DNA from: an uncultured Veillonellaceae bacterium
Lineage (GTDB): Bacteria; Bacillota; Negativicutes; Selenomonadales; Selenomonadaceae
Reading direction: 5' to 3'
DNA length: 64,000 nucleotides
NCBI GenBank assembly: GCA_902801565.1
Contig: CADCIX010000013.1
Location: 22,398-86,397, forward strand
Both the position numbers and the translations under genes were made by a program. Numbering within the stretch: the first letter of the stretch is position 1; every line of letters begins with the position of its first letter. The notes under the pieces are model-generated. The model saw only the letters and a program-made list of their open reading frames with translations, had not been told where the DNA came from and ran no database searches. Positions 41,788 through 50,381 of this stretch are shown piece by piece.

Positions 41788-43713
41788 TTGTATAGATTAT
41801 GGAAAAAGGCGTTGATTGTGAGTCTGGCGGGGGCTTTCTTTGGCATGATGCCCGTTGTGTCAGCCATGCCTCCCATCATGCCCATTGGCGAGGTTCAGGA
41901 GGGTATGTCGGGAACCGGCTACACCGTGGTGGATGAGAGCGGTGAGATCCGTCCCTTTCATGTGGATATCGTAGGCGTCCTGGACAATGGAAAGACAGCG
42001 ACACCCCTGATTATGGCAAAGGCCTCGGGGGATCTGGTGGATGATACGGTCGGCGTATTGCAGGGAATGAGCGGCAGCCCCGTCTATGTGGACGGAAAGC
42101 TGGTGGGCGCACTGTCTGCAGGACTCAAGGGCATGACACCCTTCACCTTCTTCATCACCCCCATCGAGGATATGATGGAACTCTGGAAGATGCCGGACAC
42201 GAAGAACAAGACGCAGATTTCCACGGTGGACATCAAGAAAGCGGCAGAGGAACGGGAAAAGGATGCCGCTGGGGAAGATGGCGGAATCCTCGGAAAAATC
42301 CAGGCCGCCTTTGTGTCTGCTCTGGATGAGATTGAAAAAGCGAAGGAACAACAGGTGACGGAGGAGAAGGACGCTCCGGAGCTGGAGGAAAAGGCCACAT
42401 GGTGCCTTTCGGGGTTCGATGAGGCCTCCAGGTCCTTCTTGCGTCAGCATGTGTTTTCGGAGGATTCCCTGGCACTCCAGCCCCTCAATACCACCTATCT
42501 TTCCAGGGAGCGCGGTACGGATTACCATGCCTCCCTGGAGCCGGGCAGCATGATGGGCGTTGCGCTGGCGTACGGAGACTTCTCCATTGGGGCCACCGGG
42601 ACAGTGACTGCCGTGGATGGAAGGCGCATTCTTGGCTTTGGTCATTCCTTTCTCCACCGGGGAAATGTCAATTATTTCCTGACGGATGCCTCTGTGGTGG
42701 GCACAGTCAGCAGTGCCAGCGACTCCGGAACGAAACTTTCGAACATGGGCGATATCATCGGGCGCGTCAACCAGGATCGCGAGACCGGTGTGGCAGGGGA
42801 ACTGGGCGTTTTTCCCGCCGTTGTTCCCATGAAGGTCACTGTGCGTGAACATGATTTGGGACGTGAGCAGAGCTATACCACGAGAATTGCCTATGACGAG
42901 GATCTTCTCGCACAGATCAGTGCTGCCATGGCCTATGCTTCCCTGAGCAAGACAACGGACAGTCTTGGGGAGAGCACGGTGCAGGTCCATTTCGCCATCC
43001 GCACGGATGTGGCAGAAAACGGCAAGGCAGAACGCTCGAATATGTTCTACAACACGACGGATGTGGGACAGATTGCCGTGCTGGAGTTTGCCCAGGCCGT
43101 GAATATCATCTGCTCGAATGAGGAAAAGGAATCCGAACTTCTGGATATCCAGATGGATATTGATGTGAACAATGGACGGAAGACCGCCACGATCCTGTCG
43201 GCAGTTCCCGACAAGACAGAGGTGAAGCCCGGGGAAACAGTGAACTTCACCACGACCATCAAGCCTTACCGCCAGGAGAAGATGACGCTCACGATTCCCT
43301 ACAAAGTTCCCAAGACCCAGCTCCCCGGAACCTTGCATCTGGATGTCCGGGGCGGCGGACTGGTCCCGGTGACGCAGCTGCTCGGCCTGCAGCAGGGGCT
43401 GGCAACTACGGGGGCTGCTTCGGCGGCAGAAGAATCGAAAGGCCTCAGTACGTCAGAGAAACTCAAGAATCTCCTGTCCACCTCCCGCAACAATGAAATT
43501 GTCATTGCCCCCGGAGCCTCCCAGACGGTGATGAGCGAACGGGAACAGAAAAAAGCGATACGCGAGGCTGCCAGGGCCTCGGCGAACGCGGCACAGGAAC
43601 ACACGGTAAATCTTTTGGGGTCAGACAAGGAGAACGCGTCGCGGGAGACGAAATTCGAAACGGATTACATCATCGAGAATGCAATCCATACCACCCTGCA
43701 GGTGAAAAAATGA
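41788..43713 (+). CDS. SpoIVB-type peptidase S55 domain protein (secreted)
   Basis: About 641 residues from a TTG at 41788 (GAGGTG upstream), with a signal peptide (MYRLWKKALIVSLAGAFFGM). The S55 region has GEVQEGMSGTGYTVVDESG, then LQGMSGSPVYVDGKLVGALS, which includes the catalytic serine motif GMSGSP, and RRILGFGHSFLHRGN. A ~250-residue C-terminal beta-rich region follows. SpoIVB cleaves SpoIVFA in sporulating bacilli, but longer relatives occur in non-sporulating bacteria with unknown targets. No sporulation genes are in the window. Confidence 0.82.
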   Translation: MYRLWKKALIVSLAGAFFGMMPVVSAMPPIMPIGEVQEGMSGTGYTVVDESGEIRPFHVDIVGVLDNGKTATPLIMAKASGDLVDDTVGVLQGMSGSPVYVDGKLVGALSAGLKGMTPFTFFITPIEDMMELWKMPDTKNKTQISTVDIKKAAEEREKDAAGEDGGILGKIQAAFVSALDEIEKAKEQQVTEEKDAPELEEKATWCLSGFDEASRSFLRQHVFSEDSLALQPLNTTYLSRERGTDYHASLEPGSMMGVALAYGDFSIGATGTVTAVDGRRILGFGHSFLHRGNVNYFLTDASVVGTVSSASDSGTKLSNMGDIIGRVNQDRETGVAGELGVFPAVVPMKVTVREHDLGREQSYTTRIAYDEDLLAQISAAMAYASLSKTTDSLGESTVQVHFAIRTDVAENGKAERSNMFYNTTDVGQIAVLEFAQAVNIICSNEEKESELLDIQMDIDVNNGRKTATILSAVPDKTEVKPGETVNFTTTIKPYRQEKMTLTIPYKVPKTQLPGTLHLDVRGGGLVPVTQLLGLQQGLATTGAASAAEESKGLSTSEKLKNLLSTSRNNEIVIAPGASQTVMSEREQKKAIREAARASANAAQEHTVNLLGSDKENASRETKFETDYIIENAIHTTLQVKK

Positions 43714-43733
43714 GATTCTGGTGTTGTACTGGC

Positions 43734-43762
43734 TTGTCAGAAAGAGCAGGTAATGGTAAACT
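43734..43762 (+). promoter_or_regulatory. Sigma-A promoter of murA
   Basis: TTGTCA (43734-43739), 17-bp spacer, TAAACT (43757-43762), 45 bp before the murA ATG. Confidence 0.65.
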
Positions 43763-43806
43763 AAGACAGACTACAATCCTATGTTTTGGGGGATGTTGAA
43801 CTTAGC

Positions 43807-45072
43807 ATGGAAAAATTGATTATAAATGGAGGACATCGGCTGGAGGGCCATGTCAAAATCAGCGGTGCCAAGAACGCGGTGCTTCCGATTATCGCGGCAA
43901 CGCTCCTGGGACAGGATCAGCCGAGCATTCTCGATGAGGTGCCTGCGCTGGAGGATGTCCATACGATCACTGAGGTATTGCGAAAACTCGGTGTGAAAGC
44001 ATCTTTTGATACAGCAGCTCATCAGCTTCACGTGGACAGTACGGTGATCGATTCCTGCGAGGCGCCCTATGACCTTGTGCGCAAGATGCGCGCTTCCTTT
44101 CTCATCATGGGACCTTTGCTGGCCCGTTGCGGCAAGGCGAAGATTTCCCTGCCCGGCGGCTGCGCCATCGGCACACGCCCCATCGACCTTCATTTGAAGG
44201 GTTTCGAAGCGCTGGGTGCGGATATCCATATCGGGCATGGTTTCATCGAGGCGTCGGCACCCGAGGGACTCAAGGGAGCAAAGATATACCTCGATTTCCC
44301 AAGCGTGGGAGCCACGGAGAATATCCTGATGGCGGCATCCATGGCAGAAGGGCAGACGGTGCTGGAAAATCCGGCGCAGGAGCCGGAAATCGTTGACCTT
44401 GCCAATTATCTTAATGTCATGGGCGCAAAGATCCGCGGCGCAGGAACCAATGTCATAAAAATCGAAGGAAGGCCGAAGCTCACAGGACGGGCCTACACCA
44501 TCATCCCGGACCGCATTGAGGCAGGAACCTATATGGTGGCAGCGGCCATGACCCAGGGGAATGTCTATATCGAGAATGCCATCAGCGAGCATCTGAAGCC
44601 TGTCATTGCAAAGCTCAAGGAGGCCGGTGTCACCATTGAGGAGGATGTCGACGGCATCCGCGTGAGCTGCAACAAACGCACGAAGACCGTGGATATCAAG
44701 ACCATGCCCTATCCGGGCTTCCCCACGGACATGCAGGCGCAATTCATGGCGATGATGGCAATATCAGAAGGCAACGGCCTCGTTACGGAGACGGTATTCG
44801 AGAACCGTTTCATGCATGTGGACGAGCTCAAGCGCATGGGCGCCCATATCAGGATTGACGGCCGGACCTCCATGGTGGAAGGCGTGGAACGCCTCACCGG
44901 CTGCCAGGTGAAGGCCACGGATCTCCGTGCCGGTGCCGCAATGGTGCTGGCAGGCCTTGTGGCAGACGGGGAAACACAGGTGGGTTACATCCACCATATT
45001 GACCGCGGCTACGACAATCTGGTGGAGAAACTGGTGGGTCTGGGCGCGGATATCCGCAGGGTGGACCAGTGA
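43807..45072 (+). CDS. murA: UDP-N-acetylglucosamine 1-carboxyvinyltransferase MurA
   Basis: 421 residues. N-terminal [20 protein letters not shown] and the catalytic block [13 protein letters not shown] with Cys119 (the fosfomycin target). It transfers enolpyruvate from PEP to UDP-GlcNAc, the first committed step of peptidoglycan synthesis, in the cytoplasm. The ATG at 43807 has GGGGGATG upstream. It stands alone with its own promoter and terminator. Confidence 0.97.
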   Translation: MEKLIINGGHRLEGHVKISGAKNAVLPIIAATLLGQDQPSILDEVPALEDVHTITEVLRKLGVKASFDTAAHQLHVDSTVIDSCEAPYDLVRKMRASFLIMGPLLARCGKAKISLPGGCAIGTRPIDLHLKGFEALGADIHIGHGFIEASAPEGLKGAKIYLDFPSVGATENILMAASMAEGQTVLENPAQEPEIVDLANYLNVMGAKIRGAGTNVIKIEGRPKLTGRAYTIIPDRIEAGTYMVAAAMTQGNVYIENAISEHLKPVIAKLKEAGVTIEEDVDGIRVSCNKRTKTVDIKTMPYPGFPTDMQAQFMAMMAISEGNGLVTETVFENRFMHVDELKRMGAHIRIDGRTSMVEGVERLTGCQVKATDLRAGAAMVLAGLVADGETQVGYIHHIDRGYDNLVEKLVGLGADIRRVDQ

Positions 45073-45084
45073 TACTTTTCAATG

Positions 45085-45123
45085 AACGCCCGGCAGTGAC
45101 GTGAAGCACTGCCGGGCGTTTTT
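45085..45123 (+). terminator. Rho-independent terminator after murA
   Basis: A perfect 14-bp stem (45085-45098 with 45107-45120, 8-base loop) followed by TTT. It probably also ends the converging ferredoxin-protein gene at 45132. Confidence 0.94.
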
Positions 45124-45131
45124 GCATAGAT

Positions 45132-45788
45132 CTATAGGATTTTTCCGTCCAGTGAAATGGTCGTGACCTGACAGGGAATGTTTTTCCCGCTTGCTTCCAA
45201 TGCCTTTTTCACGGCGTACTCCATGCCGCCGCAGCAGGGAACCTCCATGCGGACCACGTGGAGGCTCTGCACGTCGTTTTCCCGCAGGATTGCGGCGAGT
45301 TTTTCACTGTAGTCCACCGGGTCGAGTTTCGGGCAGCCGATCAGCACCACATGGCCGCGGATGAAATCCTTATGGAATCCGGCATAGGCATAGGCGGTGC
45401 AGTCGGATGCCACCAGGAGGTTTGCACCATGGAAATAATCTGCCTTCACGGGTGCAAGCTGGATCTGTACCGGCCAGGTGAGAAGCTCGCTGCCTGCCTC
45501 GGAGGGAGATGGCTTTTGGGAGGGTGCTGCCTCCTCGCGGGTTTCCCGCAGGGAAGCCTGTCTTGCGCGGACGGCGGCCTCGTCGTAATCCGCCGCTTCC
45601 CGCTCGATGATGCGAATGGCATCCGCAGGGCAGGCAGGGAGGCAATCTCCGAGACCGTCGCAGTAGTCGTCCTTGATGAGCCGTGCCTTGCCGCTTTGGA
45701 TCTGGATGGCCGATTCATGGCATGCCTTTGCGCAAAGCCCGCAGCCAGTGCATTTTTCCTCGTTGATTTCTACGATTTTCCGTATCAT
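45132..45788 (-). CDS. 4Fe-4S ferredoxin-domain protein, HcpR partner
   Basis: 218 residues. Two 4Fe-4S motifs at the N-terminus (CTGCGLCAKACH and the later DCLPACP region), then a linker and a C-terminal domain containing HGANLLVASDCTAYAYAGFH, LIGCPKLDPVDYSEKL and MEVPCCGGM. Similar proteins are commonly paired with an Fnr-type regulator in clostridia. An electron-transfer or sensing role is inferred. The ATG at 45788 follows GAGGAGGA. It begins 17 bp after the regulator gene, in the same operon. Confidence 0.82.
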   Translation of the reverse strand: MIRKIVEINEEKCTGCGLCAKACHESAIQIQSGKARLIKDDYCDGLGDCLPACPADAIRIIEREAADYDEAAVRARQASLRETREEAAPSQKPSPSEAGSELLTWPVQIQLAPVKADYFHGANLLVASDCTAYAYAGFHKDFIRGHVVLIGCPKLDPVDYSEKLAAILRENDVQSLHVVRMEVPCCGGMEYAVKKALEASGKNIPCQVTTISLDGKIL

Positions 45789-45805
45789 GGATAGTTCCTC
45801 CTCAT

Positions 45806-46495
45806 TCATAAATACTCTTCAAAACGTGCCCGGTCCATGACCTGTATCCGCTTCCCCTCCACGGAGAGGAGGCCTTCCGTCTGCATGGCGCTGAGTTCGC
45901 GGGACAGGGAGGGGCGGGCGACAGACAGGTAGTCCGCCCAGGCTTCCCGGCTGATGGAAAGCCGGATGGTCCCTGTCTTGTCCATCTCCCAGAAGAGGAA
46001 GCGGGCAATCTTTTCCCGCAGGCTGCCGCTGGCCATCACCTTGAGCTTGTTATGCATGAAATAGGCCTTTCGGGCCAGGATCCGCATGAGGTTTTGCTGC
46101 ACGAGGCGGCAGGCGGGAGAGGCTTCCATCTGTGACAGGGAAAAGGCTTCGCTGCCGATGGACAGAAGGCGCGTGTTTTTTCTGGCCTCCACATAGATGT
46201 CATAGGGCTTCCGGAGCAGAAGGTACACCTCCCCGAAGATGTCTCCCGGCTCGTTGATTTCCGAGAGGAAGATCTTGCGCCCTAGGAAGCTGTCCTTCTG
46301 GATATGCACTTCCCCGGCCAGGAGCACATAAAGCCCCCTGGGGATATCTCCGTCATGGAATACGATATCGCCCTGGGCGCAGGTCAGGAGCCGCACCTGG
46401 CTGGAGGAGAGGAATTCCCTGGAATCCCCATCTCCCATTCCGGCCGCCAAAAGGCTCTTTCGGAATGCCGCGAAAATCTCGTCCGTTTGTTTCAT
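45806..46495 (-). CDS. Crp/Fnr-family transcriptional regulator (HcpR-like)
   Basis: 229 residues. An N-terminal cNMP-binding-like domain (CAQGDIVFHDGDIPRGLYVL, EPGDIFGEVYLL), a long dimerisation helix and a C-terminal HTH (ISREAWADYLSVARPSLSRE). There is no canonical cAMP-binding arginine pattern and no FNR-like N-terminal Cys cluster, so the signal is unknown; HcpR-type nitrosative/redox sensing is possible. The ATG at 46495 has AAGAGGTGG upstream. A GTAAC-N4-GTTAC palindrome sits at about -41.5 of its own predicted promoter. Confidence 0.85.
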   Translation of the reverse strand: MKQTDEIFAAFRKSLLAAGMGDGDSREFLSSSQVRLLTCAQGDIVFHDGDIPRGLYVLLAGEVHIQKDSFLGRKIFLSEINEPGDIFGEVYLLLRKPYDIYVEARKNTRLLSIGSEAFSLSQMEASPACRLVQQNLMRILARKAYFMHNKLKVMASGSLREKIARFLFWEMDKTGTIRLSISREAWADYLSVARPSLSRELSAMQTEGLLSVEGKRIQVMDRARFEEYL

Positions 46496-46523
46496 CCCAC
46501 ATCCACCTCTTTTCGTTGGAATC

Positions 46524-46566
46524 ATTATATCATTCATTTCTTGTTAAAATTGTAACATTTGTTACA
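46524..46566 (-). promoter_or_regulatory. Promoter of the Fnr-like regulator with HcpR/Fnr-type palindrome
   Basis: On the minus strand a TATAAT -10 box (46529-46524) has no good -35. The palindrome TGTAAC-N4-GTTACA spans 46551-46566, centre about 41.5 bp upstream of the predicted +1 (~46517), the class II activator position. This suggests autoregulation. Confidence 0.65.
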
Positions 46567-46599
46567 TTGTTTGACAGTGAAAGAAAGCCCCCATGCAAG

Positions 46600-47754
46600 T
46601 CACATGGGAGCATTTTCCATCGTATTCAGCAGTTCCGACAGCATTGCGATATAGCCGACGAAATGGTTTGTGCGGACGGCGAGCCAGCGAAGGATGGAGA
46701 GGATATCCTCCTCGGAGGTGCTTCCTTTTTCCGCAGATTGGCAGAGGAGCAATAATTCTGAAATGTAATAGAGCATGGCGAGGATGCGCGCGTTGTGGGA
46801 AAAGCTGCCTACAGCCGCGCAAGGGTAGAGGGCACTGAAATATTCGTTGACGAAATAGTTTTCCAGGATGTGCCCATAGGTTCCAAGAACTTCCTGTGCA
46901 AAGGTGTCATAAAGCTGTTCCCATCGTGGAACGAGCTCTTTTTGGTCAAGACCGTCGGGCAGAAGGATGCGGGAGATGCATGTCAGGAACTCTTTGGTCA
47001 GGGGATCGTCATCCACGGATTTCTCGATCATGCCGGAGAATACCTGAAGGACTTTCGGCAGGCGATTGGGAAAGGATGGAGATTCTTCCTGCAAATCCTT
47101 TTTGTGGGAGATTCCATCCGCAAGGCGGGAAATCTGGTCTCCTTTTCCATCTGCGAGCAATCTCTCTGCTTCTGCGAGACAATGCTCCAGTCGTGCAAAG
47201 CGGTTCGGCAAGGAATGACTTCGGTCTTGCAGGATGCGGATTCCTGCCCGCTGCAGATCGAAGAAGTGGAGGGATTGGATGGATTTCCCGTCGTCTGCCT
47301 GTTGGAAGTATGTTTCCCGTTCCGTCTGGAGCTCGCATTCCTCGAACTGCATGGGCTCTTTTCTGAGAAGGGCAAGCCGTGCCGCTACCGGACAGGTCAT
47401 GCAGAGGGTGCGTTCCAGCAGGTCGGGGAATTGTGTCGTGCAACGGGGGTATTCGGCGCAGACATCCGCGAGGAAGCCTTCTCCGCAGCGTTTTTGAAGG
47501 GAGCAGAGCAGATCCGGCCCGAGGAAGGGGCATGCGTCCGTTTCCCGCACGATTTCCGGCAGACCGGTGACCTCGTTTTTCCCGAGATGGGGAAGGATTT
47601 CCTGACGAAGCCTTTCGGGTGCCTCCTGGAAGCGTGCGAGGGCATTGCTGTCCAGCTGGACATTCCAGCCGCGGCAGCAACGGGCATCACAGGCCTTGCC
47701 GTCGCATTGGAAATGGCGCACATATTCCGGTTGAATACAACGATAGATTGACAT
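46600..47754 (-). CDS. fliB: FliB-like (flagellin) lysine N-methylase
   Basis: 384 residues. The N-terminus has a Cys cluster (CDGKACDARCCRGWNV) and CSLQKRCGEGFLADVCAEYP then LCMTCPVAARLALL, matching the FliB family, which methylates flagellin lysines in Salmonella and may carry an Fe-S cluster. It would fit with the flagellar genes at 18-25 kb. The ATG at 47754 has AAAGGA 10 bases upstream. It is transcribed away from the Fnr-like gene operon but on the same strand upstream of it. Confidence 0.85.
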   Translation of the reverse strand: MSIYRCIQPEYVRHFQCDGKACDARCCRGWNVQLDSNALARFQEAPERLRQEILPHLGKNEVTGLPEIVRETDACPFLGPDLLCSLQKRCGEGFLADVCAEYPRCTTQFPDLLERTLCMTCPVAARLALLRKEPMQFEECELQTERETYFQQADDGKSIQSLHFFDLQRAGIRILQDRSHSLPNRFARLEHCLAEAERLLADGKGDQISRLADGISHKKDLQEESPSFPNRLPKVLQVFSGMIEKSVDDDPLTKEFLTCISRILLPDGLDQKELVPRWEQLYDTFAQEVLGTYGHILENYFVNEYFSALYPCAAVGSFSHNARILAMLYYISELLLLCQSAEKGSTSEEDILSILRWLAVRTNHFVGYIAMLSELLNTMENAPM

Positions 47755-47779
47755 ATTTTGCAAATCCTTTCTTGCTTAT

Positions 47780-48994
47780 CTATTCCTCAAGCAGCCACTT
47801 GAGGACATTTTCTTTCTTTATTCCTTCGTAGTCAGCCGTGGCATTGACCTCATCAAGGGTCAGGAGGTACTTGGGGTAGTTGTCCTTGATTTTCCGCAGG
47901 GGCTTCAGCTCCCGTTCCATCACTTCCGGCTGGAGTGTGGATTCTGATACCTGGTAATAGGCAAGGCGGTTCTGGGCATCCCTGGCCACGAAGTCTACCT
48001 CGCCGCCGGTCATGGAGCCCACATACACCTTGCAGCCCCGGCGCAGGAGCTCCAGATATACGGTGTTTTCCAGGATATGCCCCGTATCCTCTCGATGTCT
48101 GCCCACCTTCAGGTAACGGAGGGCCGCATCGACTACGTAGTACTTGGGGTTTATCTTCAGCAGCTCCTTGCCGCGTATGTCGAAGCGCTCTGCCGGATAG
48201 ATCAGGAAGCTGTCCTGCAAGCCCTTCAGATAGCGTTCCACGGTCTTGCTGTCGATTTTCCGTCCGGCACTGGTCATGGCATCGGCAATTTTTTTGACAG
48301 AGAGCAGGCTGCCGACGTTGGCAAAAAGGTATTTGACAATGCTCTCCAGCATCTTGACATCGGCAATGTGGAGCCGTCCCACCACATCCTTCAGGATGAC
48401 CGTGCTGTAAAGGCCGGACAGGTATTCCGAAATGTCCTGGGGCCTTCCTTCCAGCTGCAATGTATAGGGAAAGGAGCTGTCAGAGATGTATCGTTCATAG
48501 ATTTCCTGCAGGGTATGGTTGGCTGAGAGGCCGCAGGCTCCGTAGTATTCCTTGAAGGAGAGGGGCAGCATCTTCAGTTCCACATAACGGCCCGACAAAA
48601 GAGTGGCCAGTTCCCCGGACATGAAATAGGCATTGGAACCTGTGATATAGACATCGGCGTTTTCCTTGATGAAAAGGCTGTCCACCGCCTTCTCGAACTC
48701 CGGGACATGCTGGATCTCGTCCAGAAAGATGTAGTTCATTCCATCTGGCTGCATATGGGCCGTGACATATCTGTAAAGTGCATGGTACTCCTGCAGGTCC
48801 TCGTAGGCCAGGTCCTCAAAATTGATGGAAATGATATTCCCCGCCGGTACTCCCTGGGCCAGCAGATGTTCCCTGAAAAGCCGGAAAAGGACGGACTTGC
48901 CGCAACGGCGGAAGCCGGAAACGACTTTTATGATATGCTTGTCCTTATGGCGTTGCAAAAATCTTAAATATTGATTTCGTTCTATAATTTTCAT
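47780..48994 (-). CDS. ATP-binding protein of the AAA_14/DUF4143 family
   Basis: 404 residues. N-terminal AAA+ domain with Walker A GFRRCGKSVLF and Walker B YIFLDEIQHVPEF, central ITGSNAYFMSGELATLLSGR, and a C-terminal DUF4143 nuclease-like region (GHILENTVYLELLRRGCKVY, GGEVDFVARD). The EVDF/D motif resembles a PD-(D/E)XK active site. These proteins are common, mobile and of unknown function. The ATG at 48994 has GGAG upstream. It is followed closely by fliB on the same strand. The 270-bp gap before gap is AT-rich. Confidence 0.85.
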   Translation of the reverse strand: MKIIERNQYLRFLQRHKDKHIIKVVSGFRRCGKSVLFRLFREHLLAQGVPAGNIISINFEDLAYEDLQEYHALYRYVTAHMQPDGMNYIFLDEIQHVPEFEKAVDSLFIKENADVYITGSNAYFMSGELATLLSGRYVELKMLPLSFKEYYGACGLSANHTLQEIYERYISDSSFPYTLQLEGRPQDISEYLSGLYSTVILKDVVGRLHIADVKMLESIVKYLFANVGSLLSVKKIADAMTSAGRKIDSKTVERYLKGLQDSFLIYPAERFDIRGKELLKINPKYYVVDAALRYLKVGRHREDTGHILENTVYLELLRRGCKVYVGSMTGGEVDFVARDAQNRLAYYQVSESTLQPEVMERELKPLRKIKDNYPKYLLTLDEVNATADYEGIKKENVLKWLLEE

Positions 48995-49136
48995 TGTCAA
49001 TACTCCGATATGGAATGAACTTATATTTAAGCATATTATAACATGGAATTGGATTTGATTCCATTTTTATGTTATGCTCAACGAAACCTTATGAAAAACA
49101 TCTATAATATAATTGTCGCGATTTATGATATAAAGA

Positions 49137-49166
49137 TTGACAATTCGACCTAAATTGTTGTAAAAT
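49137..49166 (+). promoter_or_regulatory. Sigma-A promoter of the gap operon
   Basis: TTGACA (49137-49142), 18-bp spacer, TAAAAT (49161-49166), about 100 bp before the gap start. Confidence 0.72.
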
Positions 49167-49184
49167 TATTAAGTAAAGCTTGAC

Positions 49185-49207
49185 TCGCAACATTTGATAT
49201 GTTGCGA
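49185..49207 (+). promoter_or_regulatory. Perfect inverted repeat in the gap leader
   Basis: Arms TCGCAACAT (49185-49193) and ATGTTGCGA (49199-49207), 5-base loop, a few bases downstream of the predicted transcription start. It could be an operator for a glycolytic regulator or an mRNA hairpin. A second small stem (CCGGG/CCCGG, 49221-49235) follows. Confidence 0.6.
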
Positions 49208-49268
49208 ATTTTCACGGAGGCCGGGGCGTTCCCGGAAATTTTCTAGATTTTTTAGGGGGTATTTTTCA

Positions 49269-50282
49269 ATGGCAGTAAAAGTAGCTATTAATGGTTTTGG
49301 TCGCATTGGTCGTCTTGCTTTCCGTCAGATGTTCGACGCTGAGGGATATGAAGTGGTTGCTATCAACGACCTCACGAGCCCCAAGATGCTTGCCCATCTC
49401 CTCAAGTACGATTCCACTCAGGGAACGTACAAGTACGCTGATAAGGTAGAGGCTGGCGAGAATTCCATCAAGGTCAACGGCAAAGAGATCATCATCTACA
49501 AGGAAGCTGATGCTGCGAACATTCCCTGGGGCAAGCATGATGTGGATGTCGTTCTCGAGTGCACGGGCTTCTATACCAAGAAAGAGAAGGCTGAGGCACA
49601 TCTGAAGGCTGGCGCGAAGAAGGTCGTCATCTCCGCTCCTGCTGGCAATGACCTCCCGACCATCGTGTTCAACGTCAACCATGACAAGCTCACGAAGGAT
49701 GACAAGGTCATCTCCGCTGCTTCCTGCACCACGAACTGCCTCGCTCCTATGGCAAAGGCTCTCAACGACTTTGCTCCCATCCAGAGCGGCATCATGGCAA
49801 CGATCCATGCCTACACGGGCGATCAGATGACTCTTGATGGCCCGCAGCGCAAGGGTGATCTCCGCCGCAGCCGTGCTGCAGCCTGCAACATCGTTCCGAA
49901 CTCCACGGGCGCAGCAAAGGCCATCGGCCTCGTTATTCCCGAGCTCAAGGGCAAGCTCATCGGCGCTGCCCAGCGCGTTCCGACCCCGACGGGTTCCACG
50001 ACCCTTCTCTATGCGGTGGTCAAGGGCGAAGTCACGGTTGAGGGCGTCAATGAGGCCATGAAGAAGCAGGCCAATGAGTCCTTCGGCTACAACGAGGATG
50101 AAATCGTATCCAGCGATATCGTTGGCATGCGTTTCGGCTCCCTCTTCGATGCCACCCAGACCATGGTCAGCCCCATCGGCGATGGCAACACTCTCGTACA
50201 GGTGGTTTCCTGGTATGACAACGAGAACAGCTACACGAGCCAGATGGTCCGTACCATCAAGTACTTCGCTGAACTCGGCTGA
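49269..50282 (+). CDS. gap: Glyceraldehyde-3-phosphate dehydrogenase
   Basis: 337 residues. NAD-binding [16 protein letters not shown], acidic residue in AINDLT (Asp34) typical of NAD specificity, and the active-site SAASCTTNC with Cys153. It converts glyceraldehyde-3-phosphate to 1,3-bisphosphoglycerate in glycolysis. The ATG at 49269 follows AGGGGG. First gene of gap-pgk-tpiA-gpmI. Codon choice is strongly biased (many CTC, AAG, GAG), typical of high expression. Confidence 0.97.
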   Translation: MAVKVAINGFGRIGRLAFRQMFDAEGYEVVAINDLTSPKMLAHLLKYDSTQGTYKYADKVEAGENSIKVNGKEIIIYKEADAANIPWGKHDVDVVLECTGFYTKKEKAEAHLKAGAKKVVISAPAGNDLPTIVFNVNHDKLTKDDKVISAASCTTNCLAPMAKALNDFAPIQSGIMATIHAYTGDQMTLDGPQRKGDLRRSRAAACNIVPNSTGAAKAIGLVIPELKGKLIGAAQRVPTPTGSTTLLYAVVKGEVTVEGVNEAMKKQANESFGYNEDEIVSSDIVGMRFGSLFDATQTMVSPIGDGNTLVQVVSWYDNENSYTSQMVRTIKYFAELG

Positions 50283-50317
50283 TTGCATGGCAATATCTGA
50301 ATAGAAAAGGTCCTTAG

Positions 50318-50349
50318 AGGCCCGGCCTTCGTGGGCCGGGCCTATTTTT
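50318..50349 (+). terminator. GC-rich hairpin between gap and pgk, attenuator-like
   Basis: A 10-bp GC-rich stem (50318-50327 with 50334-50343, 6-base loop) followed by ATTTTTC. A partial terminator here could make gap more abundant than pgk, as seen in other bacteria. Confidence 0.8.
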
Positions 50350-50381
50350 CGCAATCCAGTTTTGTATATGGGGGTTATAGA

